A DNA stretch of 32,178 nt from assembly GCA_937867415.1 (NCBI GenBank), contig CALMKO010000030.1:1-32178 (forward strand). The letters run 5' to 3'. Source of the DNA: an uncultured Verrucomicrobiota bacterium (lineage in GTDB: Bacteria > Verrucomicrobiota > Verrucomicrobiia > Verrucomicrobiales > Akkermansiaceae). Position 1 is the stretch's first letter, and each line of letters starts with the position of its first letter. A program made the translations under genes and the position numbers. Shown in pieces: positions 17,801 through 25,440 of this stretch. The notes under the pieces were generated by a model. That model was not told where the DNA came from. It worked only from the letters and a program-made list of their open reading frames with translations, and ran no database searches.

Positions 17801-18067
17801 CTCAAGGGGGCCAATGGCGAATACCTCTCGATCCGCGGCCGGATCGCCTCATCATGGAAACTCGACGGCGGACAATTCCAACTGGCTGTCACCATCCCGC
17901 CCAACACCATCGCCGAAGTTCACATCCCAACGCCAAAACCGGAAGACGCCCTGGAGTCCGAAAAACCGGCCACTCAGGCGGTCGGCGTGAAGTTCTTGCG
18001 CCAGGAACATGGCAAATCCATCTTTGAGGTCGGCTCCGGGAGCTATCAATTCACCTCACCGCGCTAA
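14831..18067 (+). CDS. GH78 alpha-L-rhamnosidase
   Basis: A 1078-residue secreted enzyme. The start is the ATG at 14831: it follows AAGGA by 7 nt and gives a signal peptide (MMKPPALRTILFALLLPNVA...CHA). The frame is open further upstream but overlaps the previous gene. Domains in order: a fibronectin-like region at about 25-135 (PIELRCEYQSDPVAVDAAQPRLGW), a rhamnose-binding-like insert at about 160-350 (LAVHVNGRKAGE and VCGLGHHDLFLNGEKVGDHF), a beta-sandwich, and the (alpha/alpha)6 catalytic domain. The catalytic motif DCPHREKLGWLE begins at Asp663 with Glu668; the probable general base is Glu940 in GWTAMPEAWD. The motif carries Glu where many members have a later Asp (RLGWTGD); this variant is common in Bacteroidota-type GH78. 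It removes terminal alpha-L-rhamnose. Having both GH106 and GH78 suggests a substrate with rhamnose in more than one linkage or branch setting (inference). Confidence 0.93.
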   Translation: MMKPPALRTILFALLLPNVAIPCHAAVGPIELRCEYQSDPVAVDAAQPRLGWLIESNVRAQQQSAYRILVASSLERLQRDEGDLWDSGKVTSPEQNQIAYSGKPLAANQECFWKVQIWDKDDKASAWSKPARWGMGMLYAADWQAKWIGEKPHAGVPVDDCPWVWFPEENPAENAPAGKRYFRKRLVLPAGTRATSAILTATADNQLAVHVNGRKAGEASAWERLHRFDVAEMLQAGENVIAIEAENPVPGPAGLVGKLVATLDNGNELAVPVDSTWKCADSAGDGWTTLAFDDSGWMAARELGGFGMAPWGRPAASPPTLPLFRKEFTIDKPLRRAVVHVCGLGHHDLFLNGEKVGDHFLDPAWTVYEKTLFYFSHDITSQLQTGSNALGVMLGKGFYNTEGDRRIHGVDAKRPLKLILQAHLLYQDGTEQVVSSNGDWRTAPGPITHSAILGGEDYDARAMPDGWRMPGFDDAAWQQAVETEGPGGELRAAFSPPVKKHDVFKPIRIDEPEPGIFVYDLGQNSSAIPRLKVRGQAGQKIKLSPAEQRHGSSDRRNDGRGLVNPAGVGHPNYWEYTLRGGAPESWEPQFNYGGFQYIQVEGAVPAGQANPNKLPVVEELVSVHVRSAAESVGRFESSNPLLNAIDENIDWAVRSNLSHVLTDCPHREKLGWLEVSYLMGPSIAGRYDLSRLYAKVARDCKDSQRPDGMVPTIAPSYPAFGDGFAYTPEWGAAAVIVPWQLHRWYGNASVLATNYDSMRGYVQYMRDTATDLVPKPGLGDWYDYSGVTKGPSQFTPVELSAMATFYRCAKIVSDTAGLLGKTNEQKQFAELAGQIRDAFNKKFFNGKDEYKNSGSPQCANSMALVLGMVPQGHDQAVLDRIIADIRARNNQQTAGDVGFPYLIEALGNSGRHDVLYDISTRTEMGSYGFIINNGWTAMPEAWDANTGASMNHCMLGHIQQWFLGSLAGIRPEPLAPGFARFTIAPEPVGDLKGANGEYLSIRGRIASSWKLDGGQFQLAVTIPPNTIAEVHIPTPKPEDALESEKPATQAVGVKFLRQEHGKSIFEVGSGSYQFTSPR

Positions 18068-18078
18068 CCGATTCCAAC

Positions 18079-19731
18079 ATGACTACGAAAACCGCACTTC
18101 TTGTCTCGCTCGCCATTCCCTTGGTTTGCCTTGCCGATGACGGCTATGGTCCGGTCGGATCGCAGCACGCGCCGTCGGCCTACAAGGTGCCCGGCGACAT
18201 CGTGCCCGGTGGCGCGTTCATCGACCGCATCCTGCCCATTCCCGTGGGCGACGGTCCGCGCACCGCCGCGTGGGGCGGCAAAAACGTCCAGCCGCGCGTG
18301 GTGGAAAATGGTCTCGAAGATCCCGCATGGCACTACTGGTGCATGAGCGTGCATCCTGCCACCGACGGCACTTACCACATGTATGCCGTGCGCTGGCGCG
18401 AGGACGATCCGCGCGGGTTCAACGCGTGGACGGATTCCCATGTGGTGTATGCCACCTCCACCTCACCAACCGGGCCTTTCACCTTCAAGAAAGATATCGG
18501 ATCCGGCCACAATGTGATGTGCTACCGGGCCAAGGACGACTCTTATGTATTGTATGTGATCGATGGTGGCTACCACGCGCCCTCCATCACCGGTCCCTGG
18601 ACAAAACGCAAAATCCAATACGATCATCGCGGCACCCAGGAGACCGATTTGGGCCCGAACATCAACATGAGCAATAACACCTTCACGCCTCGCGAGGATG
18701 GCAGCGTGTTGATGGTTTCACGCCTCGGCACGGTGTGGATCAGCGAGGACGGACTCAAGCCCTTCCGCAAAATCACCCGGGAATCGATGTATCCGAAAAT
18801 CCCCGCTCATTTCGAGGATCCGATCGTCTGGCGCGACGAGGTGCAATATCATCTCGTCATCAATGACTTTTGGGGCCGCGTCGCCTTCTACCTGCGCTCG
18901 CCCGATGGCGTGAATTGGAATTGGGACGAGGGCAAAGCCTACGATGTGAACGTGGTGCGCCATCCGGATGGCAAGATCGAGGGGTGGCACAAATTCGAGC
19001 GCCCGAACGTGCTTCAGGACCAGCACGGGCGCGCCACCCATTTCTACCTCGCGGTGATGGATGCGCCGAAGGATATGGACCACACGGCCGACGGCCATAG
19101 CTCGAAGATTGTCTCGTTGCCGCTGGTCGTCGAGCGGCGCATGGAAATCCTGCCCGCAAGCGATGATTCCAAAGTGCGCGTGAAACTGCTGGCCGATCCC
19201 GGCTTCGATCCCGCCACGGTCGATGCGGATACGCTGCGCTTCGGTCCGCCGCAAGCCGTGAACCACGGCAAAGGAGCCAAGGCCGTCGCGACCACCATGA
19301 GCGACGGAAATCTGATCCTCACCTTCGATTCCATGGGCGGGGAGTTCCTCCCGTCCGATCCGGTGGCGAAACTGCTCGGAAAAACCAAGCAGGGCGAGCT
19401 GGTGCTCGGCCACGTTCGCGCCCCCGGCCATCCGGGCTCTGTTGCCATCCTTTCTCCGCAACCACCACGTCTCACGTCCCCCGGCTCCCTGAGCGTCATC
19501 GTCGAAAATTTCGGCATCAAGGCATCCGCGCCGAGCACCGTGAAAATCACCCTGAGCGGCGAAGGACAACAACCCGTCACCGTCACCGCGCCAGTGCCCG
19601 AGTTGGCACCCTATGCGGCGACCGAGGTGACCATGAAAGTCGATCCCAAACTCGTCGAAGGAAAATCCCTTCAACTCGAAACCACAGTGGGTGACCCCAA
19701 CCCTGCTTCGGTGATTAAAACCGCGCTGTAA
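18079..19731 (+). CDS. Five-bladed beta-propeller glycosidase-like (GH43/GH117 type)
   Basis: A 550-residue secreted protein with a signal peptide at about 1-19. The first 360 residues look like a five-bladed propeller of the GH43/GH32/GH117 kind: repeated blades such as HYWCMSVHPATDGTYHMYAVRW, SHVVYATSTSPTGPF, DDSYVLYVIDGGYHAPSITGPW, SVLMVSRLGTVWISEDG and HFEDPIVWRDEVQYHLVIND. Candidate catalytic or binding acids are Asp81 (GLEDPAWHYW) and Asp247 (HFEDPIVW). The C-terminal 190 residues are beta-rich and resemble fibronectin/CARDB-type modules. Family placement is by fold pattern only, so the bond cleaved is not known. It begins 11 nt after the GH78 gene, with no Shine-Dalgarno sequence, which fits cotranscription and translational coupling. 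Confidence 0.72.
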   Translation: MTTKTALLVSLAIPLVCLADDGYGPVGSQHAPSAYKVPGDIVPGGAFIDRILPIPVGDGPRTAAWGGKNVQPRVVENGLEDPAWHYWCMSVHPATDGTYHMYAVRWREDDPRGFNAWTDSHVVYATSTSPTGPFTFKKDIGSGHNVMCYRAKDDSYVLYVIDGGYHAPSITGPWTKRKIQYDHRGTQETDLGPNINMSNNTFTPREDGSVLMVSRLGTVWISEDGLKPFRKITRESMYPKIPAHFEDPIVWRDEVQYHLVINDFWGRVAFYLRSPDGVNWNWDEGKAYDVNVVRHPDGKIEGWHKFERPNVLQDQHGRATHFYLAVMDAPKDMDHTADGHSSKIVSLPLVVERRMEILPASDDSKVRVKLLADPGFDPATVDADTLRFGPPQAVNHGKGAKAVATTMSDGNLILTFDSMGGEFLPSDPVAKLLGKTKQGELVLGHVRAPGHPGSVAILSPQPPRLTSPGSLSVIVENFGIKASAPSTVKITLSGEGQQPVTVTAPVPELAPYAATEVTMKVDPKLVEGKSLQLETTVGDPNPASVIKTAL

Positions 19732-19759
19732 ATTGACGTCCCGGATCATTCCCGAAATC

Positions 19760-22366
19760 ATGAAACGAACACATAACATTTACACCTGCATTCTGGCTCT
19801 GCTTTTCTGCTTGGCCACCTTCGGATCTGCCGCCGACCTCCGCCAAACCCAGAATTTCAACCGTGGCTGGAAATTCCATCTCGGCGATGTTCCGGGAGCC
19901 GAAGCCACGAAATTCGATGATGCCAACTGGGACCCCACCAACCTGCCGCATTCGTTCTCGATGCCCTATTTCGGAACCGAAAAATTCTATATCGGCTACG
20001 GCTGGTATCGCAATACGATCGAGGTCCCGGCGACTTGGGCGGGCAAACGCGTCAACATCGAATTCGACGGAGCATTCCAAGTCACCGAGTTGTTCGTCAA
20101 TGGCCAGCGCGCTGGCGAACACAAGGGCGGTTACACCGGGTTCACGTTCGATATCACCGACGCGCTGAAACCCGGCTCCAACGTCGTGGCGGTGCGGGTG
20201 AACAATCTCTGGAATCCACGCATCGCGCCGCGGGCCGGCGAGCATGTGTTTTCCGGCGGCATCTATCGCAACGTGCGCATCGTCGTCACCGATCCGCTGC
20301 ACGTCGTTTGGTATGGGACCTTCGTCACCACGCCGCAGGTGTCCGAGGAGTCCGCCACGGTGAATGTCAAAACCGAGGTGTCGAACCACTCCGACAAAGC
20401 GAAAATCACCAGCCTCACATCCCAAGTAGCCGATGCCGATGGCAAGATCGTCGCAGAAATGACGACCGCCCAAAAAGTCGCCCCCGGAGCCACCCACATC
20501 TTCGATCAGACCAGCGCGTCCATTTCCAAACCGAAACTCTGGTCGCCGGAACAGCCGAACCTCTACACGGTGAAAACCACCGTGCTGGACGAAGGCCAGC
20601 CGGTGGATGATTTCATCTCACCGCTGGGTTTCCGCTGGTTCAAGTTCACCGCCGACCAAGGATTTTTCCTCAACGGCAAACACCGCTATCTGTTAGGCGC
20701 GAACGTCCACCAGGACCACGCGGGTTGGGGCGATGCCGCGGCGGACAACGCTTTCTTCCGCGACATGCGCATCATGAAGGAAGCCGGCTTTGATCTCATT
20801 CGCGGCTCGCACTACCCGCACGCTCCTGCGTTCTCGCGGGCCTGCGACGAGGTGGGGATGTTGTTCTGGTCGGAAAACTGCCTCTGGGGCACCGGCGGAT
20901 TCAAGGGCGACGGTTATTGGAATGCCAGCGCCTATCCGGTCAATCCGGCCGACGAGGCGGAGTTCGAGGCCAGCGTGAAAGCCAGCTTGGCCGCGATGAT
21001 CCGCATCCACCGCAACCACCCCAGCATCATCGCCTGGAGCATGAGCAACGAACCATTTTTCAGCGACGAATCGGTGCTGCCGAAACTCCGCAAGCTGCTC
21101 GCCGATGTGGTCGCCGATACCCGCGAACTCGACCCAACGCGCCCGGCTGCCATCGGCGGCTGCCAGCGCGGGGAAATCGACAAACTCGGTGACATCGCCG
21201 GCTACAATGGCGACGGCGCACGGCTCCCGGAATATCAAAACCCGGGCATCCCGAGCGTCGTGAGCGAATACGGCTCCACCGTCGTGGACCGCCCCGGCAA
21301 ATACGAACCCGGCTGGGGGGAGTTATCTCTAACACCCGGTGCTGATCCCAATCACATCGGTTCGTGGCGCAAACCATGGCGCAGCGGCGAGGCGATCTGG
21401 TGCGGTTTCGATCATGGCAGCCAGTTCGGCCGACCCACCGGCGGCATGGGCATCGTCGATTTCTTCCGCCTGCCGAAACGTTCCTGGTATTGGTATCGCA
21501 ACGCATACCGCCAAGTCCCGCCACCCGCATGGCCGGGCGACGGCGCACCCGCCACGCTGCAACTCGCCGCCGATAAGACCACCCTTAACTCCACCGACGG
21601 CACCGACGACGTGCAACTCGTCGTGACTGTGCTCGACAAGGACGGCAAGGAAACCAGCCAGTGCCCGCCGGTCACGCTGAGCATCGAGTCCGGCCCCGGC
21701 GAATTTCCCACCGGGCCCAGCATCACGTTCACAGCGGACTCCGACATCGCCATCCGCGATGGCAAGGCCGCCATGGCCTTCCGCTCCCATTACGCCGGTA
21801 AAACCCTCATCCGCGCCACTTCTCCAGGCTTGAAGGACGCGACGGTGGAGCTGGTTTCCAAGGGTGGCCCCGAGTTTGTCCCAGGCAAAACCCCGGCCGT
21901 GAAACTGAGGGCCTACACGCAGTTGACCGGAGCGGAGGCGAGTCATGCGCTGGTCACGCTGGGTGTCGAAAACCCGACCCGCGCCAGCAGCGAAGCCGCC
22001 AACCACAGCGGTCGCCTGGCCAACGACAACAACCCGGCCACGTTCTGGCAGGCCGCCGCCAATGACACTGCCGCCTGGCTGCGCATCGATCTCGAACGCA
22101 TCGGCGTGGTGAACCGCACCAAGCTCACCTTCCCAACTCCCGGCAACTGGCGCTACAAAATCGAGATTTCCGCCGACGGCAGCAGCGACTGGAAACTCGT
22201 CACCGACCAATCCCAATCGGCGAATCCCAGCGCCGTGCGCGAGGACCCGGCTGCCAGCACCGATGCCCGAGGCCGCTATCTGCGAATCACCTTTATCCAA
22301 ACTCCCGACGGCCAAGCCGCCGCACTCGCCGAACTCGAAGTGCAAGCAACACTGCACGGACAGTGA
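19760..22366 (+). CDS. GH2 beta-galactosidase-like enzyme with discoidin domain
   Basis: An 868-residue secreted enzyme. I use the ATG at 19760, which gives the signal peptide MKRTHNIYTCILALLFCLATFG; a TTG nine codons upstream is the alternative. The GH2 jelly-roll N-terminal domain is seen in FNRGWKFHLGD...WYRNTIEVP...NIEFDGAFQVTELFVNGQ and GGYTGFTFDITDALKPGSN. An immunoglobulin-like domain leads into the TIM barrel (FFLNGKHRYLLGANVHQDH). The acid/base is Glu431 in SMSNEP and the nucleophile Glu503 in VVSEYG. Next come Ig/invasin-like beta modules (about 590-720) and a C-terminal discoidin-like domain (about 730-868, NPTRASSEAANHSGRLANDN). GH2 includes beta-galactosidases, beta-glucuronidases and others; which this is cannot be read from the sequence. 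The gap before it is 28 nt; it ends at the start of the next gene. Confidence 0.9.
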   Translation: MKRTHNIYTCILALLFCLATFGSAADLRQTQNFNRGWKFHLGDVPGAEATKFDDANWDPTNLPHSFSMPYFGTEKFYIGYGWYRNTIEVPATWAGKRVNIEFDGAFQVTELFVNGQRAGEHKGGYTGFTFDITDALKPGSNVVAVRVNNLWNPRIAPRAGEHVFSGGIYRNVRIVVTDPLHVVWYGTFVTTPQVSEESATVNVKTEVSNHSDKAKITSLTSQVADADGKIVAEMTTAQKVAPGATHIFDQTSASISKPKLWSPEQPNLYTVKTTVLDEGQPVDDFISPLGFRWFKFTADQGFFLNGKHRYLLGANVHQDHAGWGDAAADNAFFRDMRIMKEAGFDLIRGSHYPHAPAFSRACDEVGMLFWSENCLWGTGGFKGDGYWNASAYPVNPADEAEFEASVKASLAAMIRIHRNHPSIIAWSMSNEPFFSDESVLPKLRKLLADVVADTRELDPTRPAAIGGCQRGEIDKLGDIAGYNGDGARLPEYQNPGIPSVVSEYGSTVVDRPGKYEPGWGELSLTPGADPNHIGSWRKPWRSGEAIWCGFDHGSQFGRPTGGMGIVDFFRLPKRSWYWYRNAYRQVPPPAWPGDGAPATLQLAADKTTLNSTDGTDDVQLVVTVLDKDGKETSQCPPVTLSIESGPGEFPTGPSITFTADSDIAIRDGKAAMAFRSHYAGKTLIRATSPGLKDATVELVSKGGPEFVPGKTPAVKLRAYTQLTGAEASHALVTLGVENPTRASSEAANHSGRLANDNNPATFWQAAANDTAAWLRIDLERIGVVNRTKLTFPTPGNWRYKIEISADGSSDWKLVTDQSQSANPSAVREDPAASTDARGRYLRITFIQTPDGQAAALAELEVQATLHGQ

Positions 22367-22377
22367 ACAGCACGGTA

Positions 22378-25314
22378 ATGAAATTCCATCATCACAAAAC
22401 CATGAAATGTTATGTATTGGCGACGCTTCTCATCGCCGCAGCCGGAATCCATCCTGCGTCCGCGCTGGTGTTTGATGATGGAAAACCGGTGCCGGGTGCC
22501 GATGTGAAGGCGTGGTTCACCACGGTGACCATTCCAGCTAGACCGACGGTGACGTGGCCGCAAACGGTGGTTGTAAAACCCCAGGAATCCACCGTCGCCG
22601 TGTTCGATGTCGGCGATGGCCCCGGCGAGACGGACCTGTTGTTAGAAGGCGGCATCCGCCAGGACGGCGCGACCTGCGGGATGTGCAAGGAAGGCACGGG
22701 TCGCATGACCGTGCGGGGCCAGGCCGCGCTCAGCGGCGTCATCACGGTGAAGGCCGGGCAGCTCGATCTGTCGGCCGCCACCCTCGACCCGAAAGTCCGC
22801 CTGCAAGTTGCCGAGGGTGCGCGCATCCACGGTCCTAACACCCACGTGCGGGCGCTCTGGCTCGCCGGAGAAAAACAAGCGGCCGGCCGCTGGGGCGCTC
22901 CCGGCAGTGTCGCTGCCGGCAAGGCCGACCACGAAGCCCCGCAATTTTCCGGACCCGGCATTCTGACAGTCGAGGACGACTCACCCTCAAACCGCGAGAT
23001 GTTCCGGCGCATGAAACACGGGTTTTTCGTCCACTACGTCTGGGACAATGGCGGCGGTGCCACGCCGATCCGCAAGGATGGCAGCAGGCCGGGCACCATC
23101 GATCAACTGGCCGATGAATTCGACGCGCCGGGCTTCGCGGATGACATGGAAACCATGGGCGTGGACTGCGTGTTTTTCACGGCCTGGCACGCCAACCACT
23201 TTCCGCTCTATCCGAGCGCAGTGACCGACCGCACGGCCGGCGGCCAGCGCTCGCCGAAACGCGACATGTTGGGCGACATGATCGACGCCCTGCGCGCCAA
23301 GGGAATCCGCGTGTATTTTTACACGCATCCCTTCCAGCCGGTGTTCCAGATGCCGGATTGGTCGGATTACGTCGCCGCTCTGTATGGCGAGATGACCGAC
23401 CGCTACGGCGATCGCATCGATGGCATGTATTTCGATGAAAACGATCCGGATGGCAACATGCGGCTGGATTTCCGCCGCATCGGCCGCGCAATCCGGCTGC
23501 GGAATCCGGACATGGTTCTGGTGCAAAACAACTATGGCAACCTTTATGCCAATGATATCCCGGTCGGTGAGTGGCTGAGCCACCGCGGCACCGACCCGAT
23601 GAACTGGGGACAGGCGAGTAGTCACCCGATCGCGCATATCATTTCGAATTGGTGGATCGCCTCACAGCCTGTGGAAAGCAAACAAGGCATGTGTTACACC
23701 GGCGAGGGCATTTATCGTTTCGCCGTGCTCGCGGCCGGCAGTTGCACCGCGGGCGGCGGCATGCTGTGGGCCACCGGCCCCTACGTCGGCGGAGGATGGG
23801 AACACGGCGTGATGGAGGAAATGGGCAAGGCCGGCCGACTCATCGGCGCGGTCAGCGAGTCGATCCGCAAGACCTATCCCAGCCAGTCCTACCCCACCGC
23901 CCATGGCACGCCAATCGGCCAGTTGAAATGGGGCGTCGCGACTCGCTCGGTGGACGACACCCGCGAATACCTGCACGTGCTTAAAGCCCCGGAGGGCAAG
24001 CAGTTGAAACTGCCGCCGCCAGCCGATGGCAAGCAATTCGCCCGCGCCCGCCTGCTGCCGGGTGGCACTCCGGTGGCGCTGGAACAATCCGCCGACGGAC
24101 TCACCCTCACGCTCGGCGCGCAATCGGAATGGAATCCCATCAACACGGTCATCGCCATGGAGGTGACCAGCGCCGGCGAACGCTGCTGGACCAACAACAC
24201 TCACCCCGCGATCCGCTACGAGGGAGCTTCCTGGGCATTGAAACGCACCGAGGGCCTCGGCGATTACGAAAACGACAGGCACGTCGCGACGGCGGATGGC
24301 GACCGGTTTTCCATCCCGTTCCAAGGCACCCACATCGATGTGTTCTCCAGCCTCGGCCGGGACCAAGGCGTGGTGGAATTTTTCGTGGATGGAAAAGCCT
24401 TCCGCAAAGTCGATCTATCCGAAGGCAAAGACAGCCGCGCGAAGGTGCTTTCGGTGAGCGGACTCGCACCCGGCAACCACGTGCTTGCCGGCGTGAAACG
24501 CAGCGGCCGCACGATGGTCGTCGATGGCTTCCAGATCACCGAGATGATCAACAACAACGATCCGCGCATCCGCTACACCAAGCTCACCACCTTCAACGAC
24601 AATGCCAGCGATGAAAAGAACCCGCTGGCCTACATCACTTATTCGCCCGGCCACTGGCAGTCGCAACCGCGCGATTGGAATGAATACCAGCTCGATGTCA
24701 CCTGGAGCCAAGTCATGGGAGCCACATTCAAGGTGCGCTTCAATGGCACCGGCATCGTGCTCAAGGGCAATGGCATCGGGGTCATCGACTTTTCCCTCAA
24801 TGGCGAGTTTCTCAAGAAAACCGACATGGGTTCCGGACCGCGCTCGCACGCTGTCGGCGTCGATATCAACGGCCTGAAACCCGGATGGCACGAACTGACC
24901 GGCGTGGTGACAGGCGGCCCCTATGTGCAAATCGATTCGTTCTCAGTCTATCACGGCAATGACGTCAACTGGAAGGGCGTCACGCCCCCCGGGCGCGGTT
25001 GTTTCAAGGACGATCTCCACCTCACAAGCGCCGCGCAGGAACTCGCGATGTTGGAGGTATCTGCGGACGATCTGGATGTGCTGGCACCCGCTTTCGATGT
25101 GCTGGGCACCGGCCAGTATTGGATCAACGACAACGCGGTGCACCTCACCAACCACTACCGCGACCTTCCACAGGGCTCGATGCTGACCTTCCGCGCCAGC
25201 GACGTGATGCGCCTCACTCCAGGCAAACAAAAACTCCGCGTCGTCCTTCACCGCGGTGACCGTCTCGGCCTCGATGCTGTTAGGATCTATCGCAAAGCAG
25301 GCGCGGCACCGTAA
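22378..25314 (+). CDS. GH29-like fucosidase fused to beta-strand repeat
   Basis: A 978-residue secreted protein. ATGs at 22378 and 22402 are both plausible; the latter gives the tidier signal peptide (MKCYVLATLLIAAAGIHPASA). Residues about 55-200 look like an autotransporter-associated beta-strand repeat region, including GIRQDGATCGMCKEGTGRMTV, ITVKAGQLDLSAATL and the ending AAGRWGAPGSVAAGK...FSGPGILTV. The catalytic TIM barrel follows (about 205-590) with MKHGFFVHYVWDNGGG, FDAPGFADDMETMGVDCVFF, ALRAKGIRVYFYTHP and DGMYFDENDPDG. Asp353 is the likely nucleophile by comparison with the WFDG motif of GH29 alpha-L-fucosidases, but the family is divergent. Two similar beta-sandwich modules of the sort often linked to fucosidases lie at about 600-720 (RTEGLGDYENDRHVATADGD) and 724-860, and a third beta region ends the protein. 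It starts 11 nt after the GH2 stop. Confidence 0.75.
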   Translation: MKFHHHKTMKCYVLATLLIAAAGIHPASALVFDDGKPVPGADVKAWFTTVTIPARPTVTWPQTVVVKPQESTVAVFDVGDGPGETDLLLEGGIRQDGATCGMCKEGTGRMTVRGQAALSGVITVKAGQLDLSAATLDPKVRLQVAEGARIHGPNTHVRALWLAGEKQAAGRWGAPGSVAAGKADHEAPQFSGPGILTVEDDSPSNREMFRRMKHGFFVHYVWDNGGGATPIRKDGSRPGTIDQLADEFDAPGFADDMETMGVDCVFFTAWHANHFPLYPSAVTDRTAGGQRSPKRDMLGDMIDALRAKGIRVYFYTHPFQPVFQMPDWSDYVAALYGEMTDRYGDRIDGMYFDENDPDGNMRLDFRRIGRAIRLRNPDMVLVQNNYGNLYANDIPVGEWLSHRGTDPMNWGQASSHPIAHIISNWWIASQPVESKQGMCYTGEGIYRFAVLAAGSCTAGGGMLWATGPYVGGGWEHGVMEEMGKAGRLIGAVSESIRKTYPSQSYPTAHGTPIGQLKWGVATRSVDDTREYLHVLKAPEGKQLKLPPPADGKQFARARLLPGGTPVALEQSADGLTLTLGAQSEWNPINTVIAMEVTSAGERCWTNNTHPAIRYEGASWALKRTEGLGDYENDRHVATADGDRFSIPFQGTHIDVFSSLGRDQGVVEFFVDGKAFRKVDLSEGKDSRAKVLSVSGLAPGNHVLAGVKRSGRTMVVDGFQITEMINNNDPRIRYTKLTTFNDNASDEKNPLAYITYSPGHWQSQPRDWNEYQLDVTWSQVMGATFKVRFNGTGIVLKGNGIGVIDFSLNGEFLKKTDMGSGPRSHAVGVDINGLKPGWHELTGVVTGGPYVQIDSFSVYHGNDVNWKGVTPPGRGCFKDDLHLTSAAQELAMLEVSADDLDVLAPAFDVLGTGQYWINDNAVHLTNHYRDLPQGSMLTFRASDVMRLTPGKQKLRVVLHRGDRLGLDAVRIYRKAGAAP

Positions 25315-25440
25315 GTGCAGATCCAAAAACATGCCTCGAAATCACTCAGGACGGACAACTCGCCCCACAAAGCCTCGACATCTTCCGCCAAGCCTCCGCC
25401 AAACTGAATTACACAGCAGACCAATCACACCAACCTTCTC
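25315..25440 (+). other. Intergenic gap with coding-like remnant
   Basis: This 126-nt gap is the longest between genes of the operon. One frame through it (about 25318-25430) reads without a stop as a plausible protein tail, including EITQDGQLAPQSLDIFRQAS. No start codon with a sensible upstream domain is present. It may be the relic of a deleted gene's 3' end, or chance. No hairpin-plus-T-tract terminator is visible, so transcription could continue into the GH97 gene. Confidence 0.3.
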
